Shown in pieces: positions 1 through 12,007 of a DNA stretch of 64,000 nt; within the stretch, counting starts at the first letter, position 1, and each line of letters begins with the position of its first letter. The notes under the pieces were generated by a model that was not told where the DNA came from, searched no databases, and worked only from the letters and a program-made list of their open reading frames with translations. Origin of the DNA: Symsagittifera roscoffensis. Its lineage: Eukaryota; Xenacoelomorpha; Acoela; Convolutidae. A program made the position numbers and the translations under genes. The stretch spans positions 41,507,165 to 41,571,164 of the forward strand of contig NC_087064.1 in NCBI RefSeq assembly GCF_963678635.1, in the 5' to 3' direction.

Positions 1-475
1 TTGCAGAATTTTTAATTGTCTCCATGATCCTTATGTTTCTGTGAATAGTGAGCGTGTCAATTTTTCGTTTAACCACTGAATAATTGTTTATAAAATTCTT
101 GTCAATGTTATTTTTTTTTCAGATTTTTAATTTTTTTAACGAAAAAGATTATGTCACTTTTAACGTGCGCAAACTAACCTCAAAATTTTTTTTTGCATGA
201 TGCAAAAATCTTCTGATTTTTTCAACAATTGTGCGAAAAGGTTTGCGTAATTTTTGTGTAGGAAGCAAGTTTTTTTGTAGTTTGGTAAAAACATATGCAA
301 ACTCTAACTACGTTTTTTGCATATGCGCAAAACGCACTTTTGGTAAATTATTGCCAGTTATTTTTACATTTTACAACTTAATACATTGTTTTCCTGATCA
401 AAAAAACATGTAAAAATGGATTTTTTTAATGATCAATTTTAGATTAGAGAAATTCATAAAATCTACCTTTCATAA

Positions 476-590
476 ACTTTTTGACTCGCTAGTTTGTCCA
501 CAAAAGCCTCTCTCTTTCGATAAACCGCTTGTTCTACTCAAGTTTCACATAAAACCGTACGCCGCTCTACCACTAGAATACAAACTGTTA
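476..590 (-). pseudogene. Possible N-terminal Polinton integrase fragment, unit 1
   Basis: On the minus strand a short open stretch reads SSGRAAYGFM, a stop, then a segment with SGLSKERG. Similar stretches occur at about 5,575-5,690, 9,634-9,749 and 13,680-13,795, where the stop is a serine codon, and at 16,925-16,999. The pattern (an SGRA start followed by a Leu-Ser-rich segment and SGLS) recalls the N-terminal region of Polinton-type rve integrases, but no catalytic core is present nearby. The plus-strand frame is also open here, so the strand and family are uncertain. Confidence 0.25.
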
Positions 591-656
591 GGAAATTAAC
601 ATTTTGTATTCTTCACTTGATTTTCAAACTCTTTCACTATTTTTTTTTCAATACAA

Positions 657-1218
657 TCAAAAACCAAAACAACCAGACTGTTGTTTTAACTGTTTTTGCT
701 GATATTTTTGGTTAAACTGACTAACAACAATCGAACAATGCGATATAATGTGGAAGCAAAAAAATTCAATATGTAAAAAGAAAATCAATCCAGTCACGTG
801 ACCACGAAAGCAACAACTAGGAAGTCTACGTAAAACAAAACAATAACCAGGTTTCTTATGCATAGTAGACTGCACAAATCCAACTGCATCATCTAGAATT
901 GCATGAAGTCCAAGATTTTGGAAATTGCAAAAATTAATCCTCACAGGAATTCCCGAATCCAGTTAGACCACCAAAAGGAAAATTTTCGTTCATTTTTTTA
1001 AACTCGAGTCCAAAACAGTACAGGTTAAAAGGAAAATATTTTCCTCAATTTGTTTTTGATGGAAAATCATGCTGATTCAAAGCAAAATTTCTGAGAATAT
1101 ATTGAATTTCTGAACGTTCAATTTCTAGAGTGCATTCGTCAATAATGATAAAACATTTTTGAATGCCTCTACAAAAGGGAAAACCGAGGGGAAAAAAATC
1201 AACCACTTTATCATACAT
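657..1218 (-). pseudogene. Minus-strand remnant with IIIDEC motif, unit 1
   Basis: From an ATG at 1218 the minus strand is open for 57 codons and contains the hydrophobic-acidic motif FIIIDEC (Walker B-like) near residues 23-29. A TGA at 1047-1045 interrupts it, yet the same frame stays open for about 35 more codons, which suggests a nonsense mutation in a once longer gene. A frame change then leads into the stretch 944-657, which contains LHAILDDAVGFVQ. Function unknown; a nucleotide-binding protein is possible from the motif alone. No Walker A motif was found next to it. The gene is on the same strand as the ATPase fragments of the array. Confidence 0.4.
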
Positions 1219-1672
1219 CTCTTTTGTCTATTTGAAATTTCTGATTGGTTTTTCAGGTGTTTTCTTCCATACGATATTCTATAAGATCTATTTTTTCTAA
1301 TATCTGAACGATAATTTTAAAAAGTATCACGTCTTCTATTGTGCAAAGTCCAATCAAATTGAGAAAATTATGACTTTTCTTGTGAAACGATATGAAAAAG
1401 TTTTTTGTTTTGAATTTTCAAACAAAGTTTCAAACAAAAACGAATGTTCCAACTCATAAAGCTCACCTCAAAGAAATTTTGAAAATTGATTCAAGAAGAT
1501 TAATATTTGAATCACATGAATATAATGATACTACTCAGCAAAACTATTGAACATTGCAGATCGTAAAAGACATAAAGTCCCCTAAGACTTGGGCGAATTG
1601 TTTGAGTTCGTTCAAAGTATAATTGAGGGAAAGTGCTTCAAGACATCGCTCTCCTTCGCAGCGGTAGCTGCA

Positions 1673-2170
1673 AGGTTTTCAGCGTCGTGAATAACAATTA
1701 TCCGTATTGCTGATATCATTTAATTTTGTTTTTCACTAATTTAGACTTACTGCTATTTTTCGATTTATCCCGAATCATTTTCCTTTAATAATTGGAAGCA
1801 AGATTCAAAAAAAATCTCTGTTGTAGGATTTTTTGGGAGCAAGGATTTCTCCCAATTTTTTTAAAATAAATTTAGCAAACACAATATAATTGAAAAGATT
1901 ATCTTTTCGTGAATACACTTTAAATTTTTAAATTTGAGACACAGAACCAACTGATCAGTAGCAGCTATTTAAAAACAAATGATATTTAGAAACTCATAGA
2001 GAACAGGAAAAAAAGAAGACTCACTTTACTTTTCAAATAAAGTATTATTACCTTATATGGAAAGGTGAGTGGGCGATAATCCAAATATGGACATCGCGTA
2101 GGTTTAGAACTATTAAAAAAGCAATTCAATGAAGATAAAAACTTTTTTTTAATTATTACTCGGCGGTGGC
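1673..2170 (+). repeat. Internal module 1 of unit 1 (gene X upstream region)
   Basis: A module of about 500 bp begins with ttttcagc, contains gacacagaaccaactgatcag and an aataaagta segment, and ends at the gene X start. Related copies in the same unit start near 3,178 and 4,150. Units 2-4 keep the 3,178-type module (7,240; 11,299; 15,344), units 2 and 3 keep the 4,150-type module (8,208; 12,267), and the first module is cut down by the shared deletion. It probably represents the 5' flank and start of gene X, copied within a unit before whole units were amplified. Confidence 0.75.
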
Positions 2171-2738
2171 ATCTGCTTTGTGTCAAGCATATCCAACTTT
2201 TCATTCGGATGACATTGCGAAATCTTTTTTTATCGCTGTCTCACTGCTACTCAAGACTACTCTGTATCTAAACATTCATCATTCTACCCAGTGGAAAGTT
2301 GCAAGATTCACTTAGTTTTAACTGGATCACCGATTGATCAATTTTTGCAAAGATTAGACAAATATCATTTCACTGACCAGATTGTTGACTGTATTTACAA
2401 TTTTCACATTACAGAATTGGTTCCAATATTATTTTATCAAGAAGTGAAGTTTCCAATCAATTGAATCGTGCAGTCAAACACAACTTGAAAAGTAGATTAC
2501 CGGAAAATACCCAGTTTTGCAAGGAAATGCCTGCTGCGAAAAATTCAAATTACATTATTTCAATTCTGCCCAGAAGCTTGCGTCTACCCAGACTCTTAGA
2601 TCAACTCTTTCAGAAAGGATTCGAAAAGTTCAAAACTCTAAGTATGAGCCTGATTTGCTGCCAATTTTTGATTGTCTCCTTGATGGTTATGGTTCTGTGA
2701 ATAATGAACGTGTCATTTTTTTTACCATTGAATATTAG
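2166..2738 (+). pseudogene. Gene X fragment, copy a of unit 1 (start lost)
   Basis: The ATG seen in other copies is GTG here, followed by ASALCQAYPTF. The coding trace then changes frame several times: one segment with SPLDQ-like and YNFH stretches, one with NRAVKHNLK (from 2,461), one with CEKFKLHYFN leading to FDCLLDGYGSVNNERV (ending 2,738). Changes of frame fit single-base indels: the NRAVKH segment is reached through a missing base right after a PIN segment. I do not recognise the family. Because it lies beside a packaging ATPase, a Polinton structural protein is a reasonable guess, but nothing in the residues proves it. Confidence 0.45.
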
Positions 2739-3662
2739 TTTATAAAATTTTTGTCATTGTTATCTTTTTTTCAGATTCAAAATTTTTTCAATGAAAAAGT
2801 TTATGTAATTTTCAACGTGTGCAAAATTAACTCAGAATTTTTTAAATTGTGCGAAAATTTTTGTGTAGATTTTGTGAAGGAAGCAAGTTTTCTTCTAGTT
2901 TTTTTAAAAACACAAGCAAAATCTAACTTCTTTTTTTTGCATATGCGCAAAATGCATTTTGTATTGAAAAAATTTGGTAAATTATTGCTGGACTTTTTTT
3001 ATTTATTGATGACTTTGAGTGCTATTCCCTATCTTAATACCTTGTTTTCTGATCAAAATACATGCAAAAGTGGATTTCTTAATGATCAAATTAAGATTAG
3101 AGAAAACTTTTGACTCGCTAATTTCTCCACAAAGGCTTAGTCGGTACACCAAAATTCGTTGATATATTCAGCATTCGAGGTTTTCAGCATCGTCAGTAAC
3201 AATAATCCGTATTGCTGATATCATTCAACCTTGTTTTTCACCAACTTAATTTTACTGCTACTTTTCAATTTATCCCGAATCAATTTCTTTTATCAATCGG
3301 AAGCAAGATTCAAAGTAAAGTTCTCTGTTGTATGGTTTTTGGGAGCAAGGAATTCTCCCAACTTTTTTAAAATAATCTTTAGCAAACACAATATAATTGA
3401 AAAGATTATCTTTTCGTGAATACACTTCAAATTTGAGACACAGAGCCAACTGATCAGTAGCAGCTATTTGAAAAAAATGATATTTGGAAACTCATAGAGA
3501 ATAGGAAAAGTAGAGATCTCACTTTAGTTTTCAAATAAAGTAGTATTACTTTATATGGAAAGGTGATTGGTTGATAATCCAAATCTGGACATCGCGTAGG
3601 CTTAGAACTACTAAAAAAGCAATTCAAAATAGATCAAAACTAATTTCAACTAATCATCAGTG

Positions 3663-3889
3663 ATGGCATCTACTTTGTGTCAAACATATTCCACTTTTTA
3701 TTCGGATAACATTGCAAAATTGGGACAATGTTTGAAATATTGGGAGTATAGAGAAGCATTGTATGCTCATTGTCCAAAAACTTTGTTTATGTTCCGGCTG
3801 ATAAATAAAAGTTTGATGGAAATGAACCACTTTTAATGCAATGTCTGAGCGAATCAGCTGTTTTTGGAGTTAAATCAATGAATAAATGA
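3663..3889 (+). pseudogene. Gene X, internally deleted copy b of unit 1
   Basis: From ATG 3663 a 57-codon frame begins MASTLCQTYSTFYSDN and ends with TAA at 3836. It joins the start of gene X directly to its C-terminal part (KYWEYREALYAHC). The 3' end of the gene continues in another frame: the segment VPADK, a stop, then KFDGNEPL and SESAVFGVK, ending with TGA 3887-3889. The same C-terminal region is seen with fewer breaks at 17,604-17,830. This end overlaps the end of the minus-strand ATPase fragment (which stops at 3870) by about 20 bp, so the two genes converge. Confidence 0.45.
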
Positions 3890-4193
3890 CCATAGGAATA
3901 AAAGGAATAGATGTTGCATCTTGATACCTCTCTTCTAATTGAGATCCTAGACCTAATTGTTGACTTGACGTATTGATTTGTAAAACCTCTCTCAGTGATT
4001 TGAACAAGACTAATTGTGTAAAAGGTAATTCTACATCTCTTCTCAATTTGCTTTGATGAAACAAGTTATGCTTAAAGTATATTGTAGGGTTTCTTGGGAG
4101 CTCCATGGTTGAGTCTTTGTCAGAATAGGGTTCCAATACGAGTACAAGGTTTTCAGCATCATGAATAACAATGTTCCGTATTGCTGATATCAT
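3870..4193 (-). pseudogene. Packaging-ATPase C-terminal fragment (chimeric ORF), unit 1
   Basis: A minus-strand frame of 107 codons. Residues from about 39 on (IYFKHNLFHQSKLRR, then LVLFKS, SQQLGLGSQLEERYQDAT) look like the C-terminal half of the Polinton/adintovirus A32-like FtsK/HerA-type packaging ATPase. The first ~37 residues are not ATPase: they come from the antisense of the adjacent ttttcagcat module, joined at about 4,082. The very end is frame-shifted compared with the copy at 17,811, which reads YGHLLIDL. Walker A and B are absent, so this cannot be a working ATPase. The fragment is unchanged in units 1-3. Confidence 0.55.
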
Positions 4194-4611
4194 TTAACCC
4201 TGTTTTTCACTAAGATAGACTAACTGCTATTTTCAGTTTATCGCGAATCATTTTCCTTTATCAATTGGAAGCAAGATTCAAAGTAAATATCTCCGTTGTA
4301 GGGTTTTATGGGAGCAAACTTTTAATTTTTACACAAAGTCAAAATAATTGAAAAAATTATCTTTTCGAGAAAACATTTTAATTTGAGACACAGAGCCAAC
4401 TGATCAGTAGCAGGTATTTGAAATTAGGAACAATTGGAATTTCATAGAGGATAGGAAAAAGAGATGACTCTCTTTACTTTCCAAATAAAGTATTTTTACA
4501 TTTTATGGAATGGTTAGTGAGTGATAATCCAAAAATGAAAATCGCGTAGCTTTAGAAAAACTATAAAAGCAATTCAATGTAGATAAAAACTAATTCAACT
4601 AATAATCGGTG

Positions 4612-5090
4612 ATGGCATCTGCTTTGTGTCAAGCATATCCCACTTTTTATTCGGATAACACTGCGATATCTTTTTTTTTATCTCTGTCTATCTAAGCATT
4701 CATCATTCTACACAGTGGAAAGTTGCAAAATTCACTTAGTTTTAATTGGATCACCGCTTGATCAAATTTTGCGAAGATTGGACAAATATCATTTCTCTGA
4801 CCAGATTGTTGAGTGTATTTACAATTTTCACTTTACAGAACTGGTTCCAAGGTTATTTCATCAAGAGGTGAAGTTTTCAGTCAATTGAAACGTCCAGTAG
4901 TAACAACTTACAAAGTAGAATACCGGAAAATACCCAGTATTGAAAGGAAACTCCTGCTGCGATTAAAATTCATAGGACATTTTTTCAACTCTGCCCAGAA
5001 GCTTGCGTCCACCCAGGCTTTTAGATCTTTCAGAAAGGATTCGAAAAGTTCAAAGCTCAAAGTATGAATCTGATTTGTTGCAGAACTTTT
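4612..5090 (+). pseudogene. Gene X fragment, copy c of unit 1
   Basis: From ATG 4612 it reads MASALCQAYPTFYSDN, then a run of T causes a frame change and an early stop. Later frames contain SPLDQILRRLDKYHFSDQ and the FHQEVKF segment, then 4,813-5,067. Same family as copies a and b; the sequence runs directly into unit 2. Confidence 0.4.
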
Positions 5091-5776
5091 AATTGTATCC
5101 ATGATCATTATCTTTCTGTGAATAGTGAGCGTGTCAATTTTTTGTTTAACCACTGAATAATTGTTAATAAAAATCTTGTCAATGTTAATTTTTTTTTTCA
5201 GATTTTTCATTTTTTAACGAAAAAGTTTATGCCACTTTTAACGTGCGCAAACTAACCTCAAAATTTTTTTTGCATGATGCAAAAATCTTCTGATTTTTTC
5301 AACAATTGTGCGAAAATGTTTGTGTAATTTTTGTGTAGGAAGCAAGTTTTTTTGTAGTTTGGTAAAAACATATGCAAACTCTATCTACTTTTTTTGCATA
5401 TGAGCAAATCGCACTTTTGGTAAATTATTGCTAGTTATTTTTCCTTTTTGATGACTTTGAGTGCTATTCCTTATCTTAATACATTGTTTTCCTGATCAAA
5501 AAACATGTAAAAATGGATTTTTTTAATGATCAATTTTAGATTAGAGAAATTCATAAAATTTATTTTTCATAAACTTTTTGACTCGCCAGTTTGTCCACAA
5601 AAGCCTTTCTCTTTCGATAAACCGCTTGCTTTACTCAAGTTTGACATAAAACCGTACGCCGCTCTACCACTAGAATACAAACTGTTAAGAAATTAACATT
5701 TTGTATTCTTCACTTGATTTTCAAACTCTTTCACTATTTTTTTTCAATACAATCAAAATCCAAAACAACCAGACTG

Positions 5777-6315
5777 TTATGTTAACTGTTTTTGCTGATA
5801 TTTTTGGTAAAACTGACTAACAACAATCGAACAATGCGATATAATGTGGAAGCAAAAAAATTCAATGTGTAAAAAGAAAATCAATCCAGTCACGTGTCCA
5901 AGAAAGCAACAACTAGGAAGTCTACGTAAAACAAAACAATAACCAGGTTCCTTATGCATAGTAGACTGCACAAATCCAACTGCATCATCTAGAATTGCAT
6001 GAAGTCCCAAGATTTTGGAAATTGCAAAAATTAATTCTTACAGGAATTCCCGTATCCAGTTAGACCACCAAAAGGAAAATTTTCGTTCATTTTTTTAAAC
6101 TCGAGTCCAAAACAGTACAGGTTAAAAAGAAAATACTTTCCTCAATTTCTTTTTGATGGAAAATCATGCTGATTCAAAGCAAAATTTCTTAGAATTTATT
6201 GAATTTCTGAACGATCAATTTCTAGAGTGCATTCGTCAATAATGATAAAATTTTTTTGAATGCCTCTACAAAAGGGAAAACCGAGGGGAAAAAAATCAAC
6301 CACTTTATCATACAT
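5777..6315 (-). pseudogene. Minus-strand remnant with IIIDEC motif, unit 2
   Basis: Second copy of the remnant at 657-1218. The motif FIIIDEC is kept, but a TAA now interrupts the segment after SEIQ, so the copy is more damaged than that of unit 1. The TGA after the SK-N segment is shared with unit 1, so that stop predates amplification. Confidence 0.4.
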
Positions 6316-6628
6316 CTTTTTTGTGTATTTGAAATCTATTTGATTGGTTTTTCAGGTTTTTCTATAAGATCTATTTTTTCTAATATCTGAACGATAATTT
6401 TTAAAAAATATCACGTCTTCCATTGTGCAAAGTCCAATCAAATTGAGAAAATTTTGACTTTAGAGAATAGGAAAAATAGAAGACTCACTTTACTTTTCAA
6501 ATAAAGTAGTACTACTTTATATGGAAAGGTGAGTGGGTGATAATCCAAATATGGACATCGCGTAGGTTTAGAACTACTAAAAAAGCAATTCAATGTAGAA
6601 AAATATTTTTTTAAATTAATAGTCGGCG

Positions 6629-7175
6629 GTGGCATCTGCTTTGTGTCAAGCATTTCCAATTTTTTATTCGGATAACATTGCGAAATCTTTTTTTATCGCT
6701 GTCTCGCTGCTACTCAAGACTACTCTGTATCTAAACATTCATCATTCTGCCCAGTGGAAAGTTGCAAGATTCACTTAGTTTTAACTGGATCACCGCTTGA
6801 TCAAATTTTGCAAAGATTAGACAAATATCATTTCACTGACCAGATTGTTGACTGTATTTACAATTTTCACATTACAGAATTGGTTCGAATATTATTTTAT
6901 CAAGAGGTGAAGTTTCCAATCAATTGAATCGTGCAGTCAAACACAACTTGAAATGTAGAATACCGGAAAATACCCAGTATTGCAAGGAAACGCCTGCTGA
7001 GAAAAATTCAATAGACATTATTTCAATTCTGCCCAGAAGCTTGCGTCTACCCAGACTCTTAGATCAACTCTTTCAGAAAGGATTCGAAAAGTTCAAAACT
7101 CTATGTATGAGCCTGATTTGCTGCAATTTTTTGATTGTCTCCTTGATGGTTATGTTTCTGTGAATAAGGAACGTG
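6629..7175 (+). pseudogene. Gene X fragment, copy a of unit 2
   Basis: Start codon position is GTG as in copy a of unit 1. The NRAVKHNLK segment is open at 6,924-7,163. The ~400 bp of extra sequence that follows copy a in unit 1 is deleted here, so copy a runs into the module at about 7,210. Confidence 0.4.
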
Positions 7176-7721
7176 TCATTTTTTTTTACCATTTAAAATT
7201 AGTTTATAAAAATCTCGTTGATATATTCAGCATTCGAGGTTTTCAGCATCGTCAGTAACAATAATCCGTATTGCTGATATCATTCAACCTTGTTTTTCAC
7301 CAACTTAATTTTACTGCTACTTTTCAATTTATCCCGAATCAATTTCTTTTATCAATCGGAAGCAAGATTCAAAGTAAAGTTCTCTGTTGTATGGTTTTTG
7401 GGAGCAAGGAATTCTCCCAACTTTTGTAAAATAATCTTTAGCAAACACAATATAATTGAAAAGATTATCTTTTCGTGAATACACTTCAAATTTGAGACAC
7501 AGAGCCAACTGATCAGTAGCAGCTATTTGAAAAAAATGATATTTGGAAACTCATAGAGAATAGGAAAAGTAGAGATCTCACTTTAGTTTTCAAATAAAGT
7601 AGTATTACTTTATATGGAAAGGTGATTGGTTGATAATCCAAATCTGGACATTGCGTAGGCTTAGAACTACTAAAAAAGCAATTCAAAATAGATCAAAACT
7701 AATTTCAACTAATCATCAGTG

Positions 7722-7948
7722 ATGGCATCTACTTTGTGTCAAACATATTCCACTTTTTATTCGGATAACATTGCGAAATTGGGACAATGTTTGAAATATT
7801 GGGAGTATAGAGAAGCATTGTATGCTCATTGTCCAAAAACTTTGTTTATGTTCCGGCTGATAAATAAAAGTTTGATGGAAATGAACCACTTTTAATGCAA
7901 TGTCTGAGCGAATCAGCTGTTTTTGGAGTTAAATCAATGAATAAATGA
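7722..7948 (+). pseudogene. Gene X, internally deleted copy b of unit 2
   Basis: Repeat of the 3,663-3,889 fragment at +4,059 bp. The 57-codon frame 7722-7895 is kept. The nucleotide sequence is nearly identical to the unit 1 copy, which reflects recent duplication rather than selection. Confidence 0.45.
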
Positions 7949-8252
7949 CCATAGGAATAAAAGGAATAGATGTTGCATCTTGATACCTCTCTTCTAATTG
8001 AGATCCTAGACCTAATTGTTGACTTGACGTATTGATTTGTAAAACCTCTCTCAGTGATTTGAACAAGACTAATTGTGTAAAAGGTAATTCTACATCTCTT
8101 CTCAATTTGCTTTGATGAAACAAGTTATGCTTAAAGTATATTGTAGGGTTTCTTGGGAGCTCCATGGTTGAGTCTTTGTCAGAATAGGGTTCCAATACGA
8201 GTACAAGGTTTTCAGCATCATGAATAACAATGTTCCGTATTGCTGATATCAT
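7929..8252 (-). pseudogene. Packaging-ATPase C-terminal fragment, unit 2
   Basis: Identical 107-codon chimeric frame to that of unit 1, at +4,059 bp. Family call rests on the HNLFHQSKLRR and QLGLGSQLEE segments; the N-terminal end is module-derived. Confidence 0.55.
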
Positions 8253-8670
8253 TTAACCCTGTTTTTCACTAAGATAGACTAACTGCTATTTTCAGTTTAT
8301 CGCGAATCATTTTCCTTTATCAATTGGAAGCAAGATTCAAAGTAAATATCTCCGTTGTAGGGTTTTATGGGAGCAAACTTTTAATTTTTACACAAAGTCA
8401 AAATAATTGAAAAAATTATCTTTTCGAGAAAACATTTTAATTTGAGACACAGAGCCAACTGATCAGTAGCAGGTATTTGAAATTAGGAACAATTGGAATT
8501 TCATAGAGGATAGGAAAAAGAGATGACTCTCTTTACTTTCCAAATAAAGTATTTTTACATTTTATGGAATGGTTAGTGAGTGATAATCCAAAAATGAAAA
8601 TCGCGTAGCTTTAGAAAAACTATAAAAGCAATTCAATGTAGATAAAAACTAATTCAACTAATAATCGGTG

Positions 8671-9148
8671 ATGGCATCTGCTTTGTGTCAAGCATATCCC
8701 ACTTTTTATTCGGATAACACTGCGATATCTTTTTTTTATCTCTGTCTATCTAAGCATTCATCATTCTACACAGTGGAAAGTTGCAAGATTCACTTAGTTT
8801 TAATTGGATCACCGCTTGATCAAATTTTGCGAAGATTGGACAAATATCATTTCTCTGACCAGATTGTTGAGTGTATTTACAATTTTCACTTTACAGAACT
8901 GGTTCCAAGGTTATTTCATCAAGAGGTGAAGTTTTCAGTCAATTGAAACGTCCAGTAGTAACAACTTACAAAGTAGAATACCGGAAAATACCCAGTATTG
9001 AAAGGAAACTCCTGCTGCGATTAAAATTCATAGGACATTTTTTCAACTCTGCCCAGAAGCTTGCGTCCACCCAGGCTTTTAGATCTTTCAGAAAGGATTC
9101 GAAAAGTTCAAAGCTCAAAGTATGAATCTGATTTGTTGCAGAACTTTT
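8671..9148 (+). pseudogene. Gene X fragment, copy c of unit 2 (longest N-terminal frame)
   Basis: A T-run one base shorter than in unit 1 restores the frame, giving an open frame 8671-8946 of 91 codons that begins MASALCQAYPTF and contains SPLDQILRRLDKYHF and VPRLFHQEVKF. This is the longest uninterrupted N-terminal piece of gene X in the window. After TGA at 8944-8946 the sequence continues in other frames toward the end of the unit. Family not recognised. Confidence 0.45.
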
Positions 9149-9835
9149 AATTGTCTCCATGATCATTATCTTTCTGTGAATAGTGAGCGTGTCAATTTTT
9201 TGTTTAACCACTGAATAATTGTTAATAAAAATCTTGTCAATGTTAATTTTTTTTTTCAGATTTTTAATTTTTTTAACGAAAAAGTTTATGCCACTTTTAA
9301 CGTGCGCAAACTAACCTCAAATTTTTTTTTGCATGATGCAAAAATCTTCTGATTTTTTCAACAATTGTGCGAAAATGTTTGTGTAATTTTTGTGTAGGAA
9401 GCAAGTTTTTTTGTAGTTTGGTAAAAACATATGCAAACTCTAACTACTTTTTTTGCATATGAGCAAATCGCACTTTTGGTAAATTATTGCTAGTTATTTT
9501 TCCTTTTTGATGACTTTGAGTGCTATTCCTTATCTTAATACATTGTTTTCCTGATCAAAAAACATGTAAAAATGGATTTTTTTAATGATCAATTTTAGAT
9601 TAGAGAAATTCATAAAATTTATTTTTCATAAACTTTTTGACTCGCCAGTTTGTCCACAAAAGCCTTTCTCTTTCGATAAACCGCTTGCTTTACTCAAGTT
9701 TGACATAAAACTGTACGCCGCTCTACCACTAGAATACAAACTGTTAAGAAATTAACATTTTGTATTCTTCACTTGATTTTCAAACTCTTTCACTATTTTT
9801 TTTCAATACAATCAAAATCCAAAACAACCAGACTG

Positions 9836-10374
9836 TTATGTTAACTGTTTTTGCTGATATTTTTGGTTAAACTGACTAACAACAATCGAACAATGCGATA
9901 TAATGTGGAAGCAAAAAAATTCAATGTGTAAAAAGAAAATCAATCCAGTCACGTGTCCAAGAAAGCAACAACTAGGAAGTCTACGTAAAACAAAACAATA
10001 ACCAGGTTCCTTATGCATAGTAGACTGCACAAATCCAACTGCATCATCTAGAATTGCATGAAGTCCCAAGATTTTGGAAATTGCAAAAATTAATTCTTAC
10101 AGGAATTCCCGTATCCAGTTAGACCACCAAAAGGAAAATTTTCGTTCATTTTTTTAAACTCGAGTCCAAAACAGTACAGGTTAAAAAGAAAATACTTTCC
10201 TCAATTTCTTTTTGATGGAAAATCATGCTGATTCAAAGCAAAATTTCTTAGAATTTATTGAATTTCTGAACGATCAATTTCTAGAGTGCATTCGTCAATA
10301 ATGATAAAAATTTTTTGAATGCCTCTACAAAAGGGAAAACCGAGGGGAAAAAAATCAACCACTTTATCATACAT
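9836..10374 (-). pseudogene. Minus-strand remnant with IIIDEC motif, unit 3
   Basis: Third copy, offset by 4,059 bp from unit 2 and nearly identical to it, including both interrupting stops. It adds no open reading frame beyond those of the unit 2 copy. Confidence 0.4.
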
Positions 10375-10687
10375 CTTTTTTGTGTATTTGAAATCTATTT
10401 GATTGGTTTTTCAGGTTTTTCTATAAGATCTATTTTTTCTAATATCTGAACGATAATTTTTAAAAAATATCACGTCTTCCATTGTGCAAAGTCCAATCAA
10501 ATTGAGAAAATTTTGACTTTAGAGAATAGGAAAAATAGAAGACTCACTTTACTTTTCAAATAAAGTAGTACTACTTTATATGGAAAGGTGAGTGGGTGAT
10601 AATCCAAATATGGACATCGCGTAGGTTTAGAACTACTAAAAAAGCAATTCAATGTAGAAAAATATTTTTTTAAATTAATAGTCGGCG

Positions 10688-11234
10688 GAGGCATCTGCTT
10701 TGTGTCAAGCATTTCCAATTTTTTATTCGGATAACATTGCGAAATCTTTTTTTATCGCTGTCTCGCTGCTACTCAAGACTACTCTGTATCTAAACATTCA
10801 TCATTCTGCCCAGTGGAAAGTTGCAAGATTCACTTAGTTTTAACTGGATCACCGCTTGATCAAATTTTGCAAAGATTAGACAAATATCATTTCACTGACC
10901 AGATTGTTGACTGTATTTACAATTTTCACATTACAGAATTGGTTCGAACATTATTTTATCAAGAGGTGAAGTTTCCAATCAATTGAATCGTGCAGTCAAA
11001 CACAACTTGAAATGTAGAATACCGGAAAATACCCAGTATTGCAAGGAAACGCCTGCTGAGAAAAATTCAATAGACATTATTTCAATTCTGCCCAGAAGCT
11101 TGCGTCTACCCAGACTCTTAGATCAACTCTTTCAGAAAGGATTCGAAAAGTTCAAAACTCTATGTATGAGCCTGATTTGCTGCAAATTTTTGATTGTCTC
11201 CTTGATGGTTATGTTTCTGTGAATAAGGAACGTG
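10688..11234 (+). pseudogene. Gene X fragment, copy a of unit 3
   Basis: Start codon position is GAG, a further change from the GTG of the other a copies. The open segment 10,983-11,222 (NRAVKHNLK) is kept. Otherwise as in unit 2. Confidence 0.4.
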
Positions 11235-11780
11235 TCATTTTTTTTTACCATTTAAAATTAGTTTATAAAAATCTCGTTGATATATTCAGCATTCGAGGTT
11301 TTCAGCATCGTCAGTAACAATAATCCGTATTGCTGATATCATTCAACCTTGTTTTTCACCAACTTAATTTTACTGCTACTTTTCAATTTATCCCGAATCA
11401 ATTTCTTTTATCAATCGGAAGCAAGATTCAAAGTAAAGTTCTCTGTTGTATGGTTTTTGGGAGCAAGGAATTCTCCCAACTTTTTTAAAATAATCTTTAG
11501 CAAACACAATATAATTGAAAAGATTATCTTTTCGAGAATACACTTCAAATTTGAGACACAGAGCCAACTGATCAGTAGCAGCTATTTGAAAAAAATGATA
11601 TTTGGAAACTCATAGAGAATAGGAAAAGTAGAGATCTCACTTTAGTTTTCAAATAAAGTAGTATTACTTTATATGGAAAGGTGATTGGTTGATAATCCAA
11701 ATCTGGACATTGCGTAGGCTTAGAACTACTAAAAAAGCAATTCAAAATAGATCAAAACTAATTTCAACTAATCATCAGTG

Positions 11781-12007
11781 ATGGCATCTACTTTGTGTCA
11801 AACATATTCCACTTTTTATTCGGATAACATTGCGAAATTGGGACAATGTTTGAAATATTGGGAGTATAGAGAAGCATTGTATGCTCATTGTCCAAAAACT
11901 TTGTTTATGTTCCGGCTGATAAATAAAAGTTTGATGGAAATGAACCACTTTTAATGCAATGTCTGAGCGAATCAGCTGTTTTTGGAGTTAAATCAATGAA
12001 TAAATGA
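11781..12007 (+). pseudogene. Gene X, internally deleted copy b of unit 3
   Basis: Repeat of the same fragment at a further +4,059 bp; frame 11781-11954 is kept and ends by converging on the ATPase fragment that stops at 11988. Confidence 0.45.

Noticed and set aside
231-413. 60-codon plus-strand ORF at the window start, and similar short frames throughout the array.
   Set aside because: It lies in low-complexity T-rich sequence, is broken in units 2-4 and has no motif.
2751-3113. 120-codon plus-strand ORF in the segment unique to unit 1.
   Set aside because: Very Phe/Leu/Lys-rich as expected from T/A runs; no homologous frame elsewhere and no known motif. An acceptor-like tttttttcag precedes it, but no matching exon was found.
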